The notes: generated by a model not told the origin, from the letters alone. Counted from the first letter of the stretch, positions 44,345 to 54,508 are shown. The stretch: 64,000 bases of DNA from JAHDHW01 sp965277415 (GCA_965277415.1 CBDICS010000072.1:62001-126000), one strand, 5' to 3'. Program-made: numbers and translations.

Positions 44345-45238
44345 TTATTTCTTTACAAACTTTAAGGTTGAGCTTGATTTCCCGGAGTAAACGTTTAAAT
44401 AATAAACACCTTCTGGCAAATCATTTACTTGAATTTTTAATAAGCCAAATTCATTATCAATAGAATGTGTTAATGATTTATATAGCTTTCCTGTAATAGA
44501 CATCAGATCAATCCGAAAATCTCCAGACTCTGTTATATTCATTTTTAAGTTGAGCTCATTTCCATCAACAGGATTCGGAAAAATAGTAAGCCTCTTAATA
44601 CTACTTTCAAGTAGGTCTTCTTGTGGTATACTTTGATTTAATTCTGGAAGCTCTTCTTCGCTTAGATTAAAGGTGTCGTCCAAAATAAGTCCGTAAAAAT
44701 ATTGAGCTGCTTCCTCTGCTACATCTTCATCAGAAAAAATAATTCCACAGTCTAAATAGCTATCCTCAGTATATCCAACACAGTCCGCCCAACATGGATT
44801 CAGAAATGGCATATAAATCCCTTCCTCTATTTCAACACAGACTTCATCGACATTATAATCACAACCACAATTTGGATTAGTAGGAAGATCATAATTACAC
44901 CCTAAAAAATCATCTTCAGTGTAGCCTGCACATTCCGCTAAACAACTATTTGGAAATAAAATAATTTCACCACTTGGTGCATCCACACATACCGGCTCAA
45001 CATCAGAAGTACAGCCACAAACAGGGTCAAAGGTAATATCATAATTACAATCAATAAATTCCGATTCATTAAAGCCCAAACAACTAGCCCAACAAGCATT
45101 TGGAAAAGGAACAATATTCCCATCATCCGTCTGGATACAAACGATGTCTATCTCCCAATTACAATCACAATCATACATGGAAAAGGAGCTGATTTGAATG
45201 CACAATAATGCAATCAGCATAGAAAATCTAATCTTCAT
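44345..45238 (-). CDS. Secreted T9SS protein with three Kazal-like Cys repeats
   Basis: A 297-residue protein. After a signal peptide (MKIRFSMLIALLCIQISSFS) come three repeats of about 45-50 residues of the form CxCxxxxxxVCVxxxxGxxxxFxNxCxAxCxGYxxxxxxxC, at roughly 25-65, 70-118 and 123-168. The order of six Cys and the central CWA/CLA fit Kazal-type protease-inhibitor domains. The last 75 residues (LTIFPNPVDGNELNLKM to the end) are a T9SS type A sorting domain. A secreted protease inhibitor is plausible; the inhibitory role is inferred. Confidence 0.8.
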   Translation of the reverse strand: MKIRFSMLIALLCIQISSFSMYDCDCNWEIDIVCIQTDDGNIVPFPNACWASCLGFNESEFIDCNYDITFDPVCGCTSDVEPVCVDAPSGEIILFPNSCLAECAGYTEDDFLGCNYDLPTNPNCGCDYNVDEVCVEIEEGIYMPFLNPCWADCVGYTEDSYLDCGIIFSDEDVAEEAAQYFYGLILDDTFNLSEEELPELNQSIPQEDLLESSIKRLTIFPNPVDGNELNLKMNITESGDFRIDLMSITGKLYKSLTHSIDNEFGLLKIQVNDLPEGVYYLNVYSGKSSSTLKFVKK

Positions 45239-45649
45239 AATTAAAAGTATTTATTATATGTTTATAAGTTTATTTCGGATTAAGTACTCCTTTTTTAAAA
45301 AGAATAGCTAATTCAATAAAGGGGGATAGAAAATTAAGAGCTGAGAAACTGATTGGGGGGATGGGTTTATTACAGTTATTCAAAAAGGATGCCTTTTTTG
45401 AAAAATGATTGTTTTAGATCAATAGTGAATGTATAGCGCGCCTCTCTAAATTTTATTTTCATTTGTCAAAAAAGGTTATTTAAGGCGCTTAAAAAGCCTT
45501 TTCTCCTTTTCATTCAGCGATAGGAATATAAAAAACCAAGTTAGGTTTTTATGTGATTTTGCGCTCCGAAAAATGGAATAAAGCGACTGGATTCATTGCT
45601 TTGGACAGACCTTAATGGTATTTATAAGCACACTATTTTTTGAAAAAGA
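45239..45649. other. Intergenic region, small hairpins only
   Basis: 411 bp between two minus-strand genes. A hairpin with TTCAAAAAGG and CCTTTTTTGAA lies at 45379-45402, and a small AAGGC/GCCTT stem with T-rich tail near 45483-45510. No gene or clear promoter recognised. Confidence 0.5.
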
Positions 45650-47110
45650 TTATTTTACAAGCGGTTCATTTTTTTCGAAATTATAAAGTGTCAAGCGACG
45701 CAATTCATAATAAGCTGTCCAAAATGCCCGAAGAGCAGAATAATAAGATCGCCTTCCAGAATCCTGTTCCCGAAGTGCCAAATTGAGTTCTATTATTTCA
45801 ATTTTACCGATCAAGTATCGTTTTCGAGTTATATCTAAACGTTTCTCAGATACATCATAAGCTCGTTTTGCTAATGCAACCTGAGTCCTGAGTAAATCAA
45901 ATTGTTGCACTTTTATACTGATTTCTCTTTGAAAATTTATACGATCTTGCGCTACATTCATTCGCTCAAGTTCTTGATTAGATTTTGCGATTTCCATTCT
46001 TGCTCTTGCCTTTCCCCAATCAGCAAGTGGAACATTCAGACGTACAGAGAACCGTTCTTGGTCAAGTGGATCTGAATAGGCATTACTTAAATCATCTGAT
46101 GTTTGTGATAAACCAAACTGACCAGTAATATCCGCCTGAAACCCACTCTCTGATTTAGCGCGACTCACTTCCCGTTCGGCTTCTTTTAATCTACGTCGAA
46201 AAGAAATCGATTCACTCCTATATTTTTCGGCATACTGTAAAGCGAGTTGCTCATCAATAATAAAATCAGGTAATTCCGTAGGTGGAATCAAATCAAAAAG
46301 GACTGCTTTTTCTATTCCCAGGAAGTTCCTTAATCGCTCTGTATTCGTCTGAAAATTTAATCTTGCAGAAGCTAATTCGGCATCAGCATTCATCGAACTC
46401 AATTCTATTTGCAATAATTCTGTTTCAGCAATTCGGCCAACACTAAATCGCCCTTTTGTTATTGCAAAAAGGGTATCTGCATCTTCTTTATTTTTAATTA
46501 AAGCTTCAACATTGAGTTGTGAAATTAATACATCAAAAAAGAAATTTGCAGCCCCGAATGCGACAGATTCCATTTCCTCAACAAATTCTCTATTAGCTTC
46601 TTCATAACGCATTGGTTCGATTTCTTTATTCCACTTTAATCGATTGAATCCAAAGATTGGTTGTTGAAAACCAATAAAGATTGGATTAGACAAATAAGAA
46701 GTAGATTTTCCTGTCAAGCTTGTTTTAAATATATCAAGTCGCTCTAATCCAGTAGAAGCAAAAATACGCCCTCCAGTCAAAGCAATCTCTTGACTTAGTG
46801 AAATACCTACTGAATTTTCCATAAATGAACGAGGCACAAAAGCCTGAGTTCCATCCGGTAAGATAATAGATTGAATTGATCTATTCACATTTGGAAGTGT
46901 AGCATTCAGATCAATTTGAGGTTTATAATCACTCAAAAACGATTGATAAAACCAATATCGGTTACTCAATTTCGTTTTTGAAATTTGTACATCTGGTGCA
47001 TCATTTTGTGCCATGCTGATAATCTCCTGTAAATTCATTCGAAGACTCTCCTGTGCCATGCCAGCATTAAACAATGTAATAAGTAGTATTAACTGAAGGT
47101 AGTATTTCAT
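45650..47110 (-). CDS. TolC-family outer-membrane efflux protein
   Basis: A 486-residue outer-membrane channel: signal peptide (MKYYLQLILLITLFNAGMAQ) and then two long helical repeats typical of TolC proteins, with periodic Ala/Glu heptads (e.g. ELLQIELSSMNADAELASA and later FDLLRTQVALAKRAYDVSEK) and beta strands between. It would carry substrates across the outer membrane. It is the last gene of a minus-strand set with a MacB-like permease and an adaptor. It follows a degenerate repeat at 47153-47246. Confidence 0.9.
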   Translation of the reverse strand: MKYYLQLILLITLFNAGMAQESLRMNLQEIISMAQNDAPDVQISKTKLSNRYWFYQSFLSDYKPQIDLNATLPNVNRSIQSIILPDGTQAFVPRSFMENSVGISLSQEIALTGGRIFASTGLERLDIFKTSLTGKSTSYLSNPIFIGFQQPIFGFNRLKWNKEIEPMRYEEANREFVEEMESVAFGAANFFFDVLISQLNVEALIKNKEDADTLFAITKGRFSVGRIAETELLQIELSSMNADAELASARLNFQTNTERLRNFLGIEKAVLFDLIPPTELPDFIIDEQLALQYAEKYRSESISFRRRLKEAEREVSRAKSESGFQADITGQFGLSQTSDDLSNAYSDPLDQERFSVRLNVPLADWGKARARMEIAKSNQELERMNVAQDRINFQREISIKVQQFDLLRTQVALAKRAYDVSEKRLDITRKRYLIGKIEIIELNLALREQDSGRRSYYSALRAFWTAYYELRRLTLYNFEKNEPLVK

Positions 47111-47152
47111 TTACTTTAATTTTATATTCAGGGGCTCAAATAAAAGGTTTTC

Positions 47153-47246
47153 TAACTTACTGACTTCCTAACCATCTGACCACCTGACTTTCTGACCATC
47201 TAACTCACCTGACTTCCTGACCATCTGGCTCACCTGACCACCTACC
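47153..47246 (-). repeat. Degenerate tandem repeat (TGACCATCTGACCACC-type units)
   Basis: About 94 bp of imperfect units CTGACTTCCTGACCATCT and CTGACCACCTGAC, between the permease and tolC-type genes. No protein-coding sense. Like the TTGATAATTGA arrays, it lies upstream of a start codon. Confidence 0.8.
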
Positions 47247-48578
47247 TTATTCCGTTCTCAAAGCTTTGATTGGATCCATTTTAGCAGCCTGTTCCGCAGG
47301 AAATAGACCAAAGACCAATCCCACTGAAGCAGCAACAAAGAAGGAAATTAGTACAGACCAAGTGGAAACTTCTGCTGGTATTTCAAAATAGGTTTCAATA
47401 ATATATGCTGTAGAAACGCCAAGGACCACTCCAAGTAAACCACCGATCAAACTAATAAAAATAGCCTCAAATAAAAATTGAAGGGTAATATCTTTTTGCA
47501 TAGCCCCTAAAGATCTTCGAACACCGATTTCCTTAATTCGTTCTAATACGGTAGCCAACATAATATTCATAATTCCTATTCCTCCCACTAATAATGAAAT
47601 CCCAGCAATAAATGCTAGTACAAGGTTAAGGCGGTCTTTGGTCGCTTGTTCTTGCTGAAGTTGAAGTTCTGGTACAGTAACTTCATAATCTACTAATCCT
47701 TGATGTCTTCGCTTCAAAACCCTTGCAATAATCTGGGCACTGGCTTTCATATTTTCTGACTTATCGACGCGAAGTACCAATTTGTCTAATTGATGATAGT
47801 TTTCGGTTTTATCAACTTCATCATCCCAATCGCCTCTTTTGATATCGTTCTTAGAAACCATTGCTCTGTTTTTAAATCGAATCAAAGCAGTAGTCATGGG
47901 GATGTAAACATCAGAATTATAATCCCGAATACCGAGGTTCTCAAGACTTTCCGCACTAGCTATTCTTTTTTCTAATACGCCTATTATGCTTAACCAAACA
48001 TTGCCACATTTAATTTTATTTCCAATTGGATCTTCTTCCGGAAAGAATTTTGATTGGATATTTTTACCAATTATACATACTGGTTTCCCTGATTCAAGCT
48101 GTTTATCATGGAAAAATTGTCCCTTTGACAGATTCAAATTATTCAATTCAAAAAAAGTATTACTTACTCCAATACACTTCGCTTTTTCCAATTTCCCTGA
48201 TTGAATAATATTAGTAGGTAATACAATCTCAGGGCTTATTTTTTCAATTGAAGGTATCAATTTATCCAAAGTAATCGCATCTTCCATTGTTAGACCAGGA
48301 GACCAAGGGCGTAAGTTTTTTTGCTGAGTGTTATTGTTTTGATTAGAGTTTGATTCTAAATCTTCTTCGGTGAGAATTTTAGCTTCAACAACTATATTAT
48401 TCGTCCCAATCAATTTCATTTGATCCAAAATAGCTTGTTTGGCACCATTACCAATAGCAAGCATTGCGATAACTGCCCCCACTCCGAATATAATTCCAAG
48501 TGCAGTCAAAAAAGCGCGTAGTTTATTTGAAAACACGCCTTCCATTGCTAATAGAAAATTAAATATGATTCGTTTCAT
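47247..48578 (-). CDS. MacB-like ABC permease (single FtsX unit)
   Basis: A 443-residue permease of classical MacB topology without the fused ATPase: an N-terminal helix (LRAFLTALGIIFGVGAVIAML), MacB-type periplasmic domain (50-300), then three membrane helices with the motif IKEIGVRRSLGAM and closing AAKMDPIKALRTE. It has half the size of the permeases at 16-32 kb. It lies between the adaptor and TolC genes and would work with an ATPase not encoded here. Gaps suggest one operon. Confidence 0.92.
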   Translation of the reverse strand: MKRIIFNFLLAMEGVFSNKLRAFLTALGIIFGVGAVIAMLAIGNGAKQAILDQMKLIGTNNIVVEAKILTEEDLESNSNQNNNTQQKNLRPWSPGLTMEDAITLDKLIPSIEKISPEIVLPTNIIQSGKLEKAKCIGVSNTFFELNNLNLSKGQFFHDKQLESGKPVCIIGKNIQSKFFPEEDPIGNKIKCGNVWLSIIGVLEKRIASAESLENLGIRDYNSDVYIPMTTALIRFKNRAMVSKNDIKRGDWDDEVDKTENYHQLDKLVLRVDKSENMKASAQIIARVLKRRHQGLVDYEVTVPELQLQQEQATKDRLNLVLAFIAGISLLVGGIGIMNIMLATVLERIKEIGVRRSLGAMQKDITLQFLFEAIFISLIGGLLGVVLGVSTAYIIETYFEIPAEVSTWSVLISFFVAASVGLVFGLFPAEQAAKMDPIKALRTE

Positions 48579-48653
48579 TTAGAATTGAGGGCTTATGTAG
48601 AAGAAAATTAAATGATTAGGCAAAATTCTGATCGATTATTTTCTGCAAGGTTT

Positions 48654-50039
48654 TTAATTAAAGAAGATAACATTCCCACCTCCTGACTTTTCCGATATCT
48701 CTTCATCTTTGACACTCTTTTTACGCGCTTCCATTGCTGCATTACGAGCAGCCTGATCTTCTGCCAATTTCTTTTTAATTTCCATTTTGATCTTTTCATC
48801 AAGCGGAATAAATGACATTTTTTCTGAATGCTCAGGTTCGATCAATAAAATTTCATCTTGTTCTTCTAAACCATGCGCAATAATGACTTCGTCATTACTA
48901 CTTGGCCCTGGCACCACTTCTTTTTTGACAGTATTGCCTTTATCATTAAAATATACAAAGGAAAGGCTATCGCTAAACAAGCCTTCGAGTGGAATAGAAA
49001 GTACATCCTCATAGGTATTTACAAGAATTTCATTTCCCGTTGTCATTGCAGGCCTTAAGATAGAGTCTGCTTCGTTTACTTGTACTACGACCTCAAAGAC
49101 TTTAGAGTCATAATTTCGAAGTTGTTCTCCAATATTCGCAATTTTGATGACCTGTCCTGTATATTCAACATCAGGAAACGCATCTACTTTAATTTTTACT
49201 TCTTGTCCTTTTTTGACTTTACTAATATCAACTTCATTGACATACGATTTAGAAATCATATCTGTCAAATCAGGTAGTTCAGCAACGGTAGGATTCCAGG
49301 AACTAATCTGTGAGCCGGGCCCAATTTTACCATTCCAACTCCTTGCGTAAATCAACATTCCATCTTTAGGGGCTTTAATGGTAAATTCCCCCGCTAAATT
49401 TTGAAGCACATCCAATCGTGCCTGTGTTTGTCTTAAAGAAGCATTTATTTCAGAGATTCTAGCATCAGATTTTTCTTTTGTCAATTCTAATTTCGCCAAC
49501 AATTGATTATAATCCCTTTCTGTTCTTTGCAAATCTATTTCAGCTTGTCGAATAACAGATTGCGCTTCAAATTTACTTTGTTCTACCTGTAATAACTTTT
49601 CTTGTTTAGAGAATTTAAGATTAATTAATTGATCCCTAATTCCTCGCATTTCAATCGCAGTATCAATCTCTGCTTGTGCCAATTGAGTTTCTATTTTTTC
49701 CACTTCTGTCATTGCATCTTTCATCTTCGTCTCTAAATCTGTTTTATCAAGCGAAGCCACATAATCTCCTTCTTTGACCAAAGTTCCCTCAGCAATCATA
49801 TCCGTGATATTAGTTTGATAAATTTGAGCAGATCGCATCCCGGGAGGGCCTTTGATCTCTTGAGATCGTTTTGCATTCAATTCTCCAGTGGCGGTTACGT
49901 GTACCAGGAACTCCCCTTTTGTTACTTTAGTAAGTAAATTCTGTTGTTGAGGACTTTCTTTTTTCTGGCTAAAATAAAAATAGCCAGCTCCGACAAAAAG
50001 AATAAGGATGATAGGTAAGACTACTTTAGTGGAGGACAT
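48654..50039 (-). CDS. Membrane-fusion adaptor (HlyD/MacA-type)
   Basis: A 461-residue adaptor: N-terminal anchor VVLPIILILFVGAGYFYFS, a lipoyl-like half (VTATGELNAKRSQEI to VKEGDYVASLDK), a long coiled coil (105-210), the second half with IKAPKDGMLIYARSWNGKIG and a beta-barrel with VKIKVDAFPDVEYTGQVIKI. The C-terminal 60 residues are Lys/Glu-rich and end in GGGNVIFFN. First gene of the adaptor, permease, TolC-type operon on the minus strand. Confidence 0.92.
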   Translation of the reverse strand: MSSTKVVLPIILILFVGAGYFYFSQKKESPQQQNLLTKVTKGEFLVHVTATGELNAKRSQEIKGPPGMRSAQIYQTNITDMIAEGTLVKEGDYVASLDKTDLETKMKDAMTEVEKIETQLAQAEIDTAIEMRGIRDQLINLKFSKQEKLLQVEQSKFEAQSVIRQAEIDLQRTERDYNQLLAKLELTKEKSDARISEINASLRQTQARLDVLQNLAGEFTIKAPKDGMLIYARSWNGKIGPGSQISSWNPTVAELPDLTDMISKSYVNEVDISKVKKGQEVKIKVDAFPDVEYTGQVIKIANIGEQLRNYDSKVFEVVVQVNEADSILRPAMTTGNEILVNTYEDVLSIPLEGLFSDSLSFVYFNDKGNTVKKEVVPGPSSNDEVIIAHGLEEQDEILLIEPEHSEKMSFIPLDEKIKMEIKKKLAEDQAARNAAMEARKKSVKDEEISEKSGGGNVIFFN

Positions 50040-50188
50040 ATGTTTTCAGGTTTAGTTTCCTAGTTTTGAAATTTAAGAACTTAGCATAGGAATTCAGGTA
50101 AAACTTTCTCCCTTTAACGCTTCATTAACAAATAACGCTAATTGAGCGAATAGTAACATTGATAGATGATATGGGACATGTAGATGAT

Positions 50189-50230
50189 ATAGTTATGTAA
50201 GTTATGTAATTCAATAACCTACATAACCAT
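50189..50230. repeat. Imperfect hairpin between DUF3467 and adaptor genes
   Basis: ATAGTTATGTAAGTTAT (50189-50205) pairs with ATAACCTACATAACCAT (50214-50230) with two mismatches. It could attenuate or end the DUF3467 transcript before the adaptor gene. T-runs are weak. Confidence 0.45.
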
Positions 50231-50244
50231 ATTCTACATTCTAG

Positions 50245-50562
50245 CTAAGCTTGAGCTTTAGGCGTATTAAAATTCATATTCGGGAAAGGAGGAATCTCTG
50301 GTTCATCAATCGACCCAAATTGAGATTCAAATTTTTTAACATTTTCTGCTAAAGCTTTCATTAAGCGTTTAGCATGCATCGGGGTGAGGATAATTCTGGA
50401 TTTCACCTTCGCTTTAGGCACACTGGGCATTAAGCGAATAAAGTCTACTACAAATTCAGAATGAGAGTGAGAAATAATCGCAAGATTGGCATATATCCCT
50501 TCTGCTACTTCTTCCGGTAACTCTATATTAAGTTGTTTTTGTTTTTTCTTATCTTCTGCCAT
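50245..50562 (-). CDS. DUF3467 family protein
   Basis: A 105-residue protein matching DUF3467: NIELPEEVAEGIYANLAIIS, HSEFVVDFIRLMPSVPKAKV and SRIILTPMHAKRLMKALAEN are its core. Function unknown; the family is small, cytosolic and widespread in Bacteroidota and other bacteria. It is separated from the adaptor operon by a hairpin and stands behind a copy of the 161-bp repeat. Confidence 0.85.
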   Translation of the reverse strand: MAEDKKKQKQLNIELPEEVAEGIYANLAIISHSHSEFVVDFIRLMPSVPKAKVKSRIILTPMHAKRLMKALAENVKKFESQFGSIDEPEIPPFPNMNFNTPKAQA

Positions 50563-50605
50563 TATTTTTATTTTTGTGTAAAAGAACTATTAGTTGTTTA
50601 ATAAT

Positions 50606-50766
50606 TGAAGTTGTTCAGAAATAGTTCACTAAACTACGAAACGATCTTTTGCCTCAATACTTCGTTATAAAAATCTTACGTAGCCCTGCTATGCAGCGAT
50701 TTTAAAGCCTCGTCTTGATACAAAATATCTGTTTCTAGTAATAGCAGCCATTTTTGAACAACTTCA
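50606..50766. repeat. 161-bp palindromic MITE-like element, copy 2
   Basis: Same length and structure as the element at 33099-33259, with about ten substitutions. It lies between the DUF3467 and methyltransferase genes, 44 bp from the DUF3467 start codon. Confidence 0.9.
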
Positions 50767-50826
50767 TTATCTAGCAAATATACAAACGATAAACAAAGAA
50801 TAGAGTTTCAATTAAAAAATAACGAT

Positions 50827-51624
50827 ATGAAAGAATACTTTGAAAATAATAAAGCGCTATGGGATGAGAAAGTAGCCTATCATAAGAATTCAGAGATGTA
50901 TGATCTTGAAAATTTTTTAAAAGGCAAAAATAAACTCAATGATATTGAGATGAAAGCCTTGGGCGATGTAAAAGGGAAATCAATCCTTCACTTACAATGT
51001 CATTTTGGGCAAGATAGCCTTAGTTGGGCCAGGATGGGTGCAAAAGTTACGGGAGTAGATATGTCTCCTAAATCCCTTGAGCTTGCCCGAGAACTAAATA
51101 CAAAACTTGGATTGGATGTCAATTTTGTAGAATCTAATGTTTTGGAACTAAAAGATCATCTGGAAGGACAATTTGATATTGTATTTACTTCTTATGGAAC
51201 CTATACCTGGTTGCCTGATTTGGATCAATGGGCTAATGTAATTAATCATTTTTTAAACCCCGGAGGTATTTTTTATATAGCAGACTTTCATCCAGTTCTT
51301 TATATGTATGATTTTCCGAGTAACAAATTTGAATATAATTATTTCAATACTGGGAAACCATATGAAGAAATCACTGAGGGTACCTATACAGATTTCAATG
51401 CGCCCATTCAGCACAAAGAATATTTTTGGTGTCATGGTCTTTCTGAAATAATGACTCCACTACTCAATTGTGGATTGACGCTCGAAGAATTTAAAGAGTT
51501 TGATTATTCTCCTTACAATTGTTTCGAAAATATGGAGGAAGTAGAAAAAGGGAAATATGTGTATAATCCAAAAATAAGTATTCCGCATATCTTTTCCTTG
51601 AAAATGAAAAAGAGAATGAATTAG
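50827..51624 (+). CDS. Class I SAM-dependent methyltransferase
   Basis: A 265-residue methyltransferase. The Rossmann motif I is ILHLQCHFGQDSLSWARMGA (near 52-71), where CHFGQ stands in place of the common GxGxG, followed by VTGVDMSPKSLELARE (motif II acidic Asp). FDIVFTSYGTYTWLPDLDQW gives the post-motif strand and LNPGGIFYIADFHP the later one. This variant is typical of a small-molecule methyltransferase family in Bacteroidota. Substrate unknown. Single gene. Confidence 0.88.
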   Translation: MKEYFENNKALWDEKVAYHKNSEMYDLENFLKGKNKLNDIEMKALGDVKGKSILHLQCHFGQDSLSWARMGAKVTGVDMSPKSLELARELNTKLGLDVNFVESNVLELKDHLEGQFDIVFTSYGTYTWLPDLDQWANVINHFLNPGGIFYIADFHPVLYMYDFPSNKFEYNYFNTGKPYEEITEGTYTDFNAPIQHKEYFWCHGLSEIMTPLLNCGLTLEEFKEFDYSPYNCFENMEEVEKGKYVYNPKISIPHIFSLKMKKRMN

Positions 51625-51745
51625 ATTGATTTTTTATGCTTGTCTTATGACAAAAGTTTGAAAAGAAGATTTTAAATGCCTAATTCTTTTTAATAATGCG
51701 TATTTTCATTGCTGTATATTACAGAATACAAACAGAGAATGTATT

Positions 51746-54508
51746 ATGAAGAATATTTTACTTATTGCGATTACAATATTATGTTTATTTAATACTCTAA
51801 TTCTACAGGGGCAGATATTAATCAACGAATTTTCAGGTGCCAATTTCGGAGAGATTTTTGACAATTATGGAGAAGATGAAGATTGGCTAGAATTGTATAA
51901 TACAGGTACTACAACAGTGGATTTATCGGGTTACTACCTTAGTGATAAAATTGATAATCCAACAAAATTTCCGATTCCTGCTGGAGTAAGTATTGAGGCT
52001 GGCTCGCATCTACTCGTTTGGATCTCGGGAAGAGATGAATTCCTTGGTGGAAATTTACATACAAATTTTAAACTTACTCAAACCAAAAATAGTGAAGCGA
52101 TTGTATTGGCTGGGCCTTCAGGGACAATCATTGATTTTCATGATATTGAGACGCCCAATCAAGTTAATCATAGCTGGGCAAGACTTGCTGATGGTGATGG
52201 AAATTGGGGTGTCAATTTAAATCCTGATCCCGGAAGTCCTAATAATCTTGTAAGCGATGTTTATTCCCCTAAACCTGAAATTGCTCCTATTCCAGGTTAC
52301 TATGGAAGTAGTGTTAATGTTTCTATTACTAATGATGATCCTGATGTAAATATATATTATACAACCGATGGTACGGTTCCGAATATCAGTTCTACACTAT
52401 ATACCGCTCCTTTCACCTTGAATAGCACTGCTGTAGTCAAAGCCATTGCTATCAATAACGACCCTCATGTTCCTGCTAGTTTTATAGACTTTCATACTTA
52501 TATACTAAATGATATACATAATATTCCAGTGGTATCAATTACAGGAGATGATATTTTGTCATTACTCGAAGGTGATGCTGGACTAGAACCAATCGGTACG
52601 TTTGAATTATTTAATGCAAATGGTAATCGAGTATCTGACGCTTCTGGAGATTTCAACAAACATGGCAATGATTCCTGGGCCTATAGTCAAAGAGGTATTG
52701 ATTTTATCACAAGAGATCAGTTTGGAGATGATTATGCCATCAAACATAATATTTTTGATCCTGCAATAACAGACAGAGATGAGTTCCAAAGAATAATTCT
52801 TAAAGCCGCCGCAAATGATAATTATCCATTTGAAAATGGAGGTGCCCATATTCGAGATGCTTATGTCCATACGCTTTCACAATTGGCGGGCATGGAAATG
52901 GATGAACGAACAAATGAATCATGCATTCTTTATGCCAATGGAGAATATTGGGGTGTTTATGAACTTAGAGAAAAAGTAGATGATCACGATTATACCAAAT
53001 ATTATTATGATCAAGGACGAAAATGGATTGACTTTTTAAAAACATGGGGCGGTACTTGGGAAGAATATGGTAGTGGAGATGATTGGTATCCACTTTATGA
53101 TTTTGTAGTATCCAATGATATGAGTGATCCTGATAATTATGCTTATGTTGAAGGCGAATTAGAAGTTTTGAGTATGATTGATTATGTCATTCTACACTCT
53201 CATAATGTTTCCAGTGACTGGTTAAATTGGAATACTGGCTGGTGGCGTGGACGTAAACCTACCGGAGGTGCTCAGAAATGGCGCTATATTCTTTGGGATG
53301 AAGATGCTACTTTTGGTCATTATATTAATTATACGGGTGTGCCTGATCAAAGTCCATTTGCTGATCCTTGTAATCCAGAAGTCTTGGGGGATCCAGGCGG
53401 ACAAGGACATGTCCCTATGTTTAATGCTTTATTAAATAATCAAGATTTTCTTTCTTTGTATATCAGTAGATATGCGGATTTGAACAATACCTATTTTACT
53501 TGTGATTTCATGATTGGCTTATTGGACGAAATGATTGGTAAGATTGAACCTGAGATGCCAAAACAAATCGACAGATGGGGTGGATCTCTAAGTGAATGGC
53601 AAAGTAATGTACAGGAACTAAGAGATTTTATTCAAAGTAGATGTACCGTCATTTCAGATGGGATTGTAGATTGCTATGAAGATTTAGGTATTACTGGTCC
53701 TTATGAGATAACAATCAATGTAGAACCTGAGGGTGCTGGAAATGTACAGGCCAATACCTTAAATGGCCTAAATTACCCTTGGTTGGCTGAATACTTTGGT
53801 GGAATAGATTTCGATCTGACTGCCAATCCAGCAGAAGGTTTTGAATTTGCATACTGGGAAGTAGCGAATCATACTTTTAGTCCAGATCAATTTTCAGATG
53901 TAATATCCATGAGTTTGGAAACTAATGATGTTATCACCGCTTATTTCCAACCGGCAGTCCCTTGTGGAAGTCCATTTAGCTTTGGTGTAGATAGTACATT
54001 GACCACCTTAAATTTGGCTTGGGAAGGGCCGACAAATACCATCAGCTATGAAGTTAGGTATAGACGACTCGGAGATATAGATTGGAATATTTTTTCTACA
54101 GTTGATCCAGACTTTATTGCGGAAGATCTTGAATCTTGTACGAATTATGAATTTGAAGTTCGAGCTATTTGCCAACAAGCACTTAGTGGTTATGAATTAT
54201 TTGTTGCTCAAACCGCTTGTCCTGTTGCAGCTTATGAACCAGAGGATTTAATTGGTTCTGTATCCGTTTTTCCAAATCCATTTCAAGATCAAATTAATGT
54301 TGAAATTGAATTATTGACAGCTCAGGATTTGACGATTGATATCTTGTCAATAACTGGTCAGCATATTCAAAGTCATAATTTTGCGAATAACTTTGCAGGA
54401 ATACAAGTTTTCAATATTACTCAAACTCAAGCGCTACCTAAAGGCGTATATTTAGTATCTATAAATACAGACCAAGGTAAAATTGTACGAAAATTGATAA
54501 AAGGATAA
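51746..54508 (+). CDS. Secreted CotH-family protein with lamin-tail and T9SS domains
   Basis: A 920-residue protein. In order: signal peptide (1-22), lamin-tail domain (ILINEFSGANFGEIFDNYGE, about 24-140), a chitobiase/hexosaminidase C-terminal-like domain (YYTTDGTVPNISSTLYTAPF, about 180-250), a CotH kinase-type domain (IPVVSITGDDILSLLEG to about 640, with RIILKAAANDNYPFENGGAH and YILWDEDATFG), a beta repeat, a fibronectin III domain (TTLNLAWEGPTNTISYEVRY) and a T9SS type A sorting domain (VSVFPNPFQDQINVEIELLT). CotH kinases phosphorylate proteins in spore coats and some effectors; here it is a secreted protein of unknown target. Confidence 0.9.
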   Translation: MKNILLIAITILCLFNTLILQGQILINEFSGANFGEIFDNYGEDEDWLELYNTGTTTVDLSGYYLSDKIDNPTKFPIPAGVSIEAGSHLLVWISGRDEFLGGNLHTNFKLTQTKNSEAIVLAGPSGTIIDFHDIETPNQVNHSWARLADGDGNWGVNLNPDPGSPNNLVSDVYSPKPEIAPIPGYYGSSVNVSITNDDPDVNIYYTTDGTVPNISSTLYTAPFTLNSTAVVKAIAINNDPHVPASFIDFHTYILNDIHNIPVVSITGDDILSLLEGDAGLEPIGTFELFNANGNRVSDASGDFNKHGNDSWAYSQRGIDFITRDQFGDDYAIKHNIFDPAITDRDEFQRIILKAAANDNYPFENGGAHIRDAYVHTLSQLAGMEMDERTNESCILYANGEYWGVYELREKVDDHDYTKYYYDQGRKWIDFLKTWGGTWEEYGSGDDWYPLYDFVVSNDMSDPDNYAYVEGELEVLSMIDYVILHSHNVSSDWLNWNTGWWRGRKPTGGAQKWRYILWDEDATFGHYINYTGVPDQSPFADPCNPEVLGDPGGQGHVPMFNALLNNQDFLSLYISRYADLNNTYFTCDFMIGLLDEMIGKIEPEMPKQIDRWGGSLSEWQSNVQELRDFIQSRCTVISDGIVDCYEDLGITGPYEITINVEPEGAGNVQANTLNGLNYPWLAEYFGGIDFDLTANPAEGFEFAYWEVANHTFSPDQFSDVISMSLETNDVITAYFQPAVPCGSPFSFGVDSTLTTLNLAWEGPTNTISYEVRYRRLGDIDWNIFSTVDPDFIAEDLESCTNYEFEVRAICQQALSGYELFVAQTACPVAAYEPEDLIGSVSVFPNPFQDQINVEIELLTAQDLTIDILSITGQHIQSHNFANNFAGIQVFNITQTQALPKGVYLVSINTDQGKIVRKLIKG

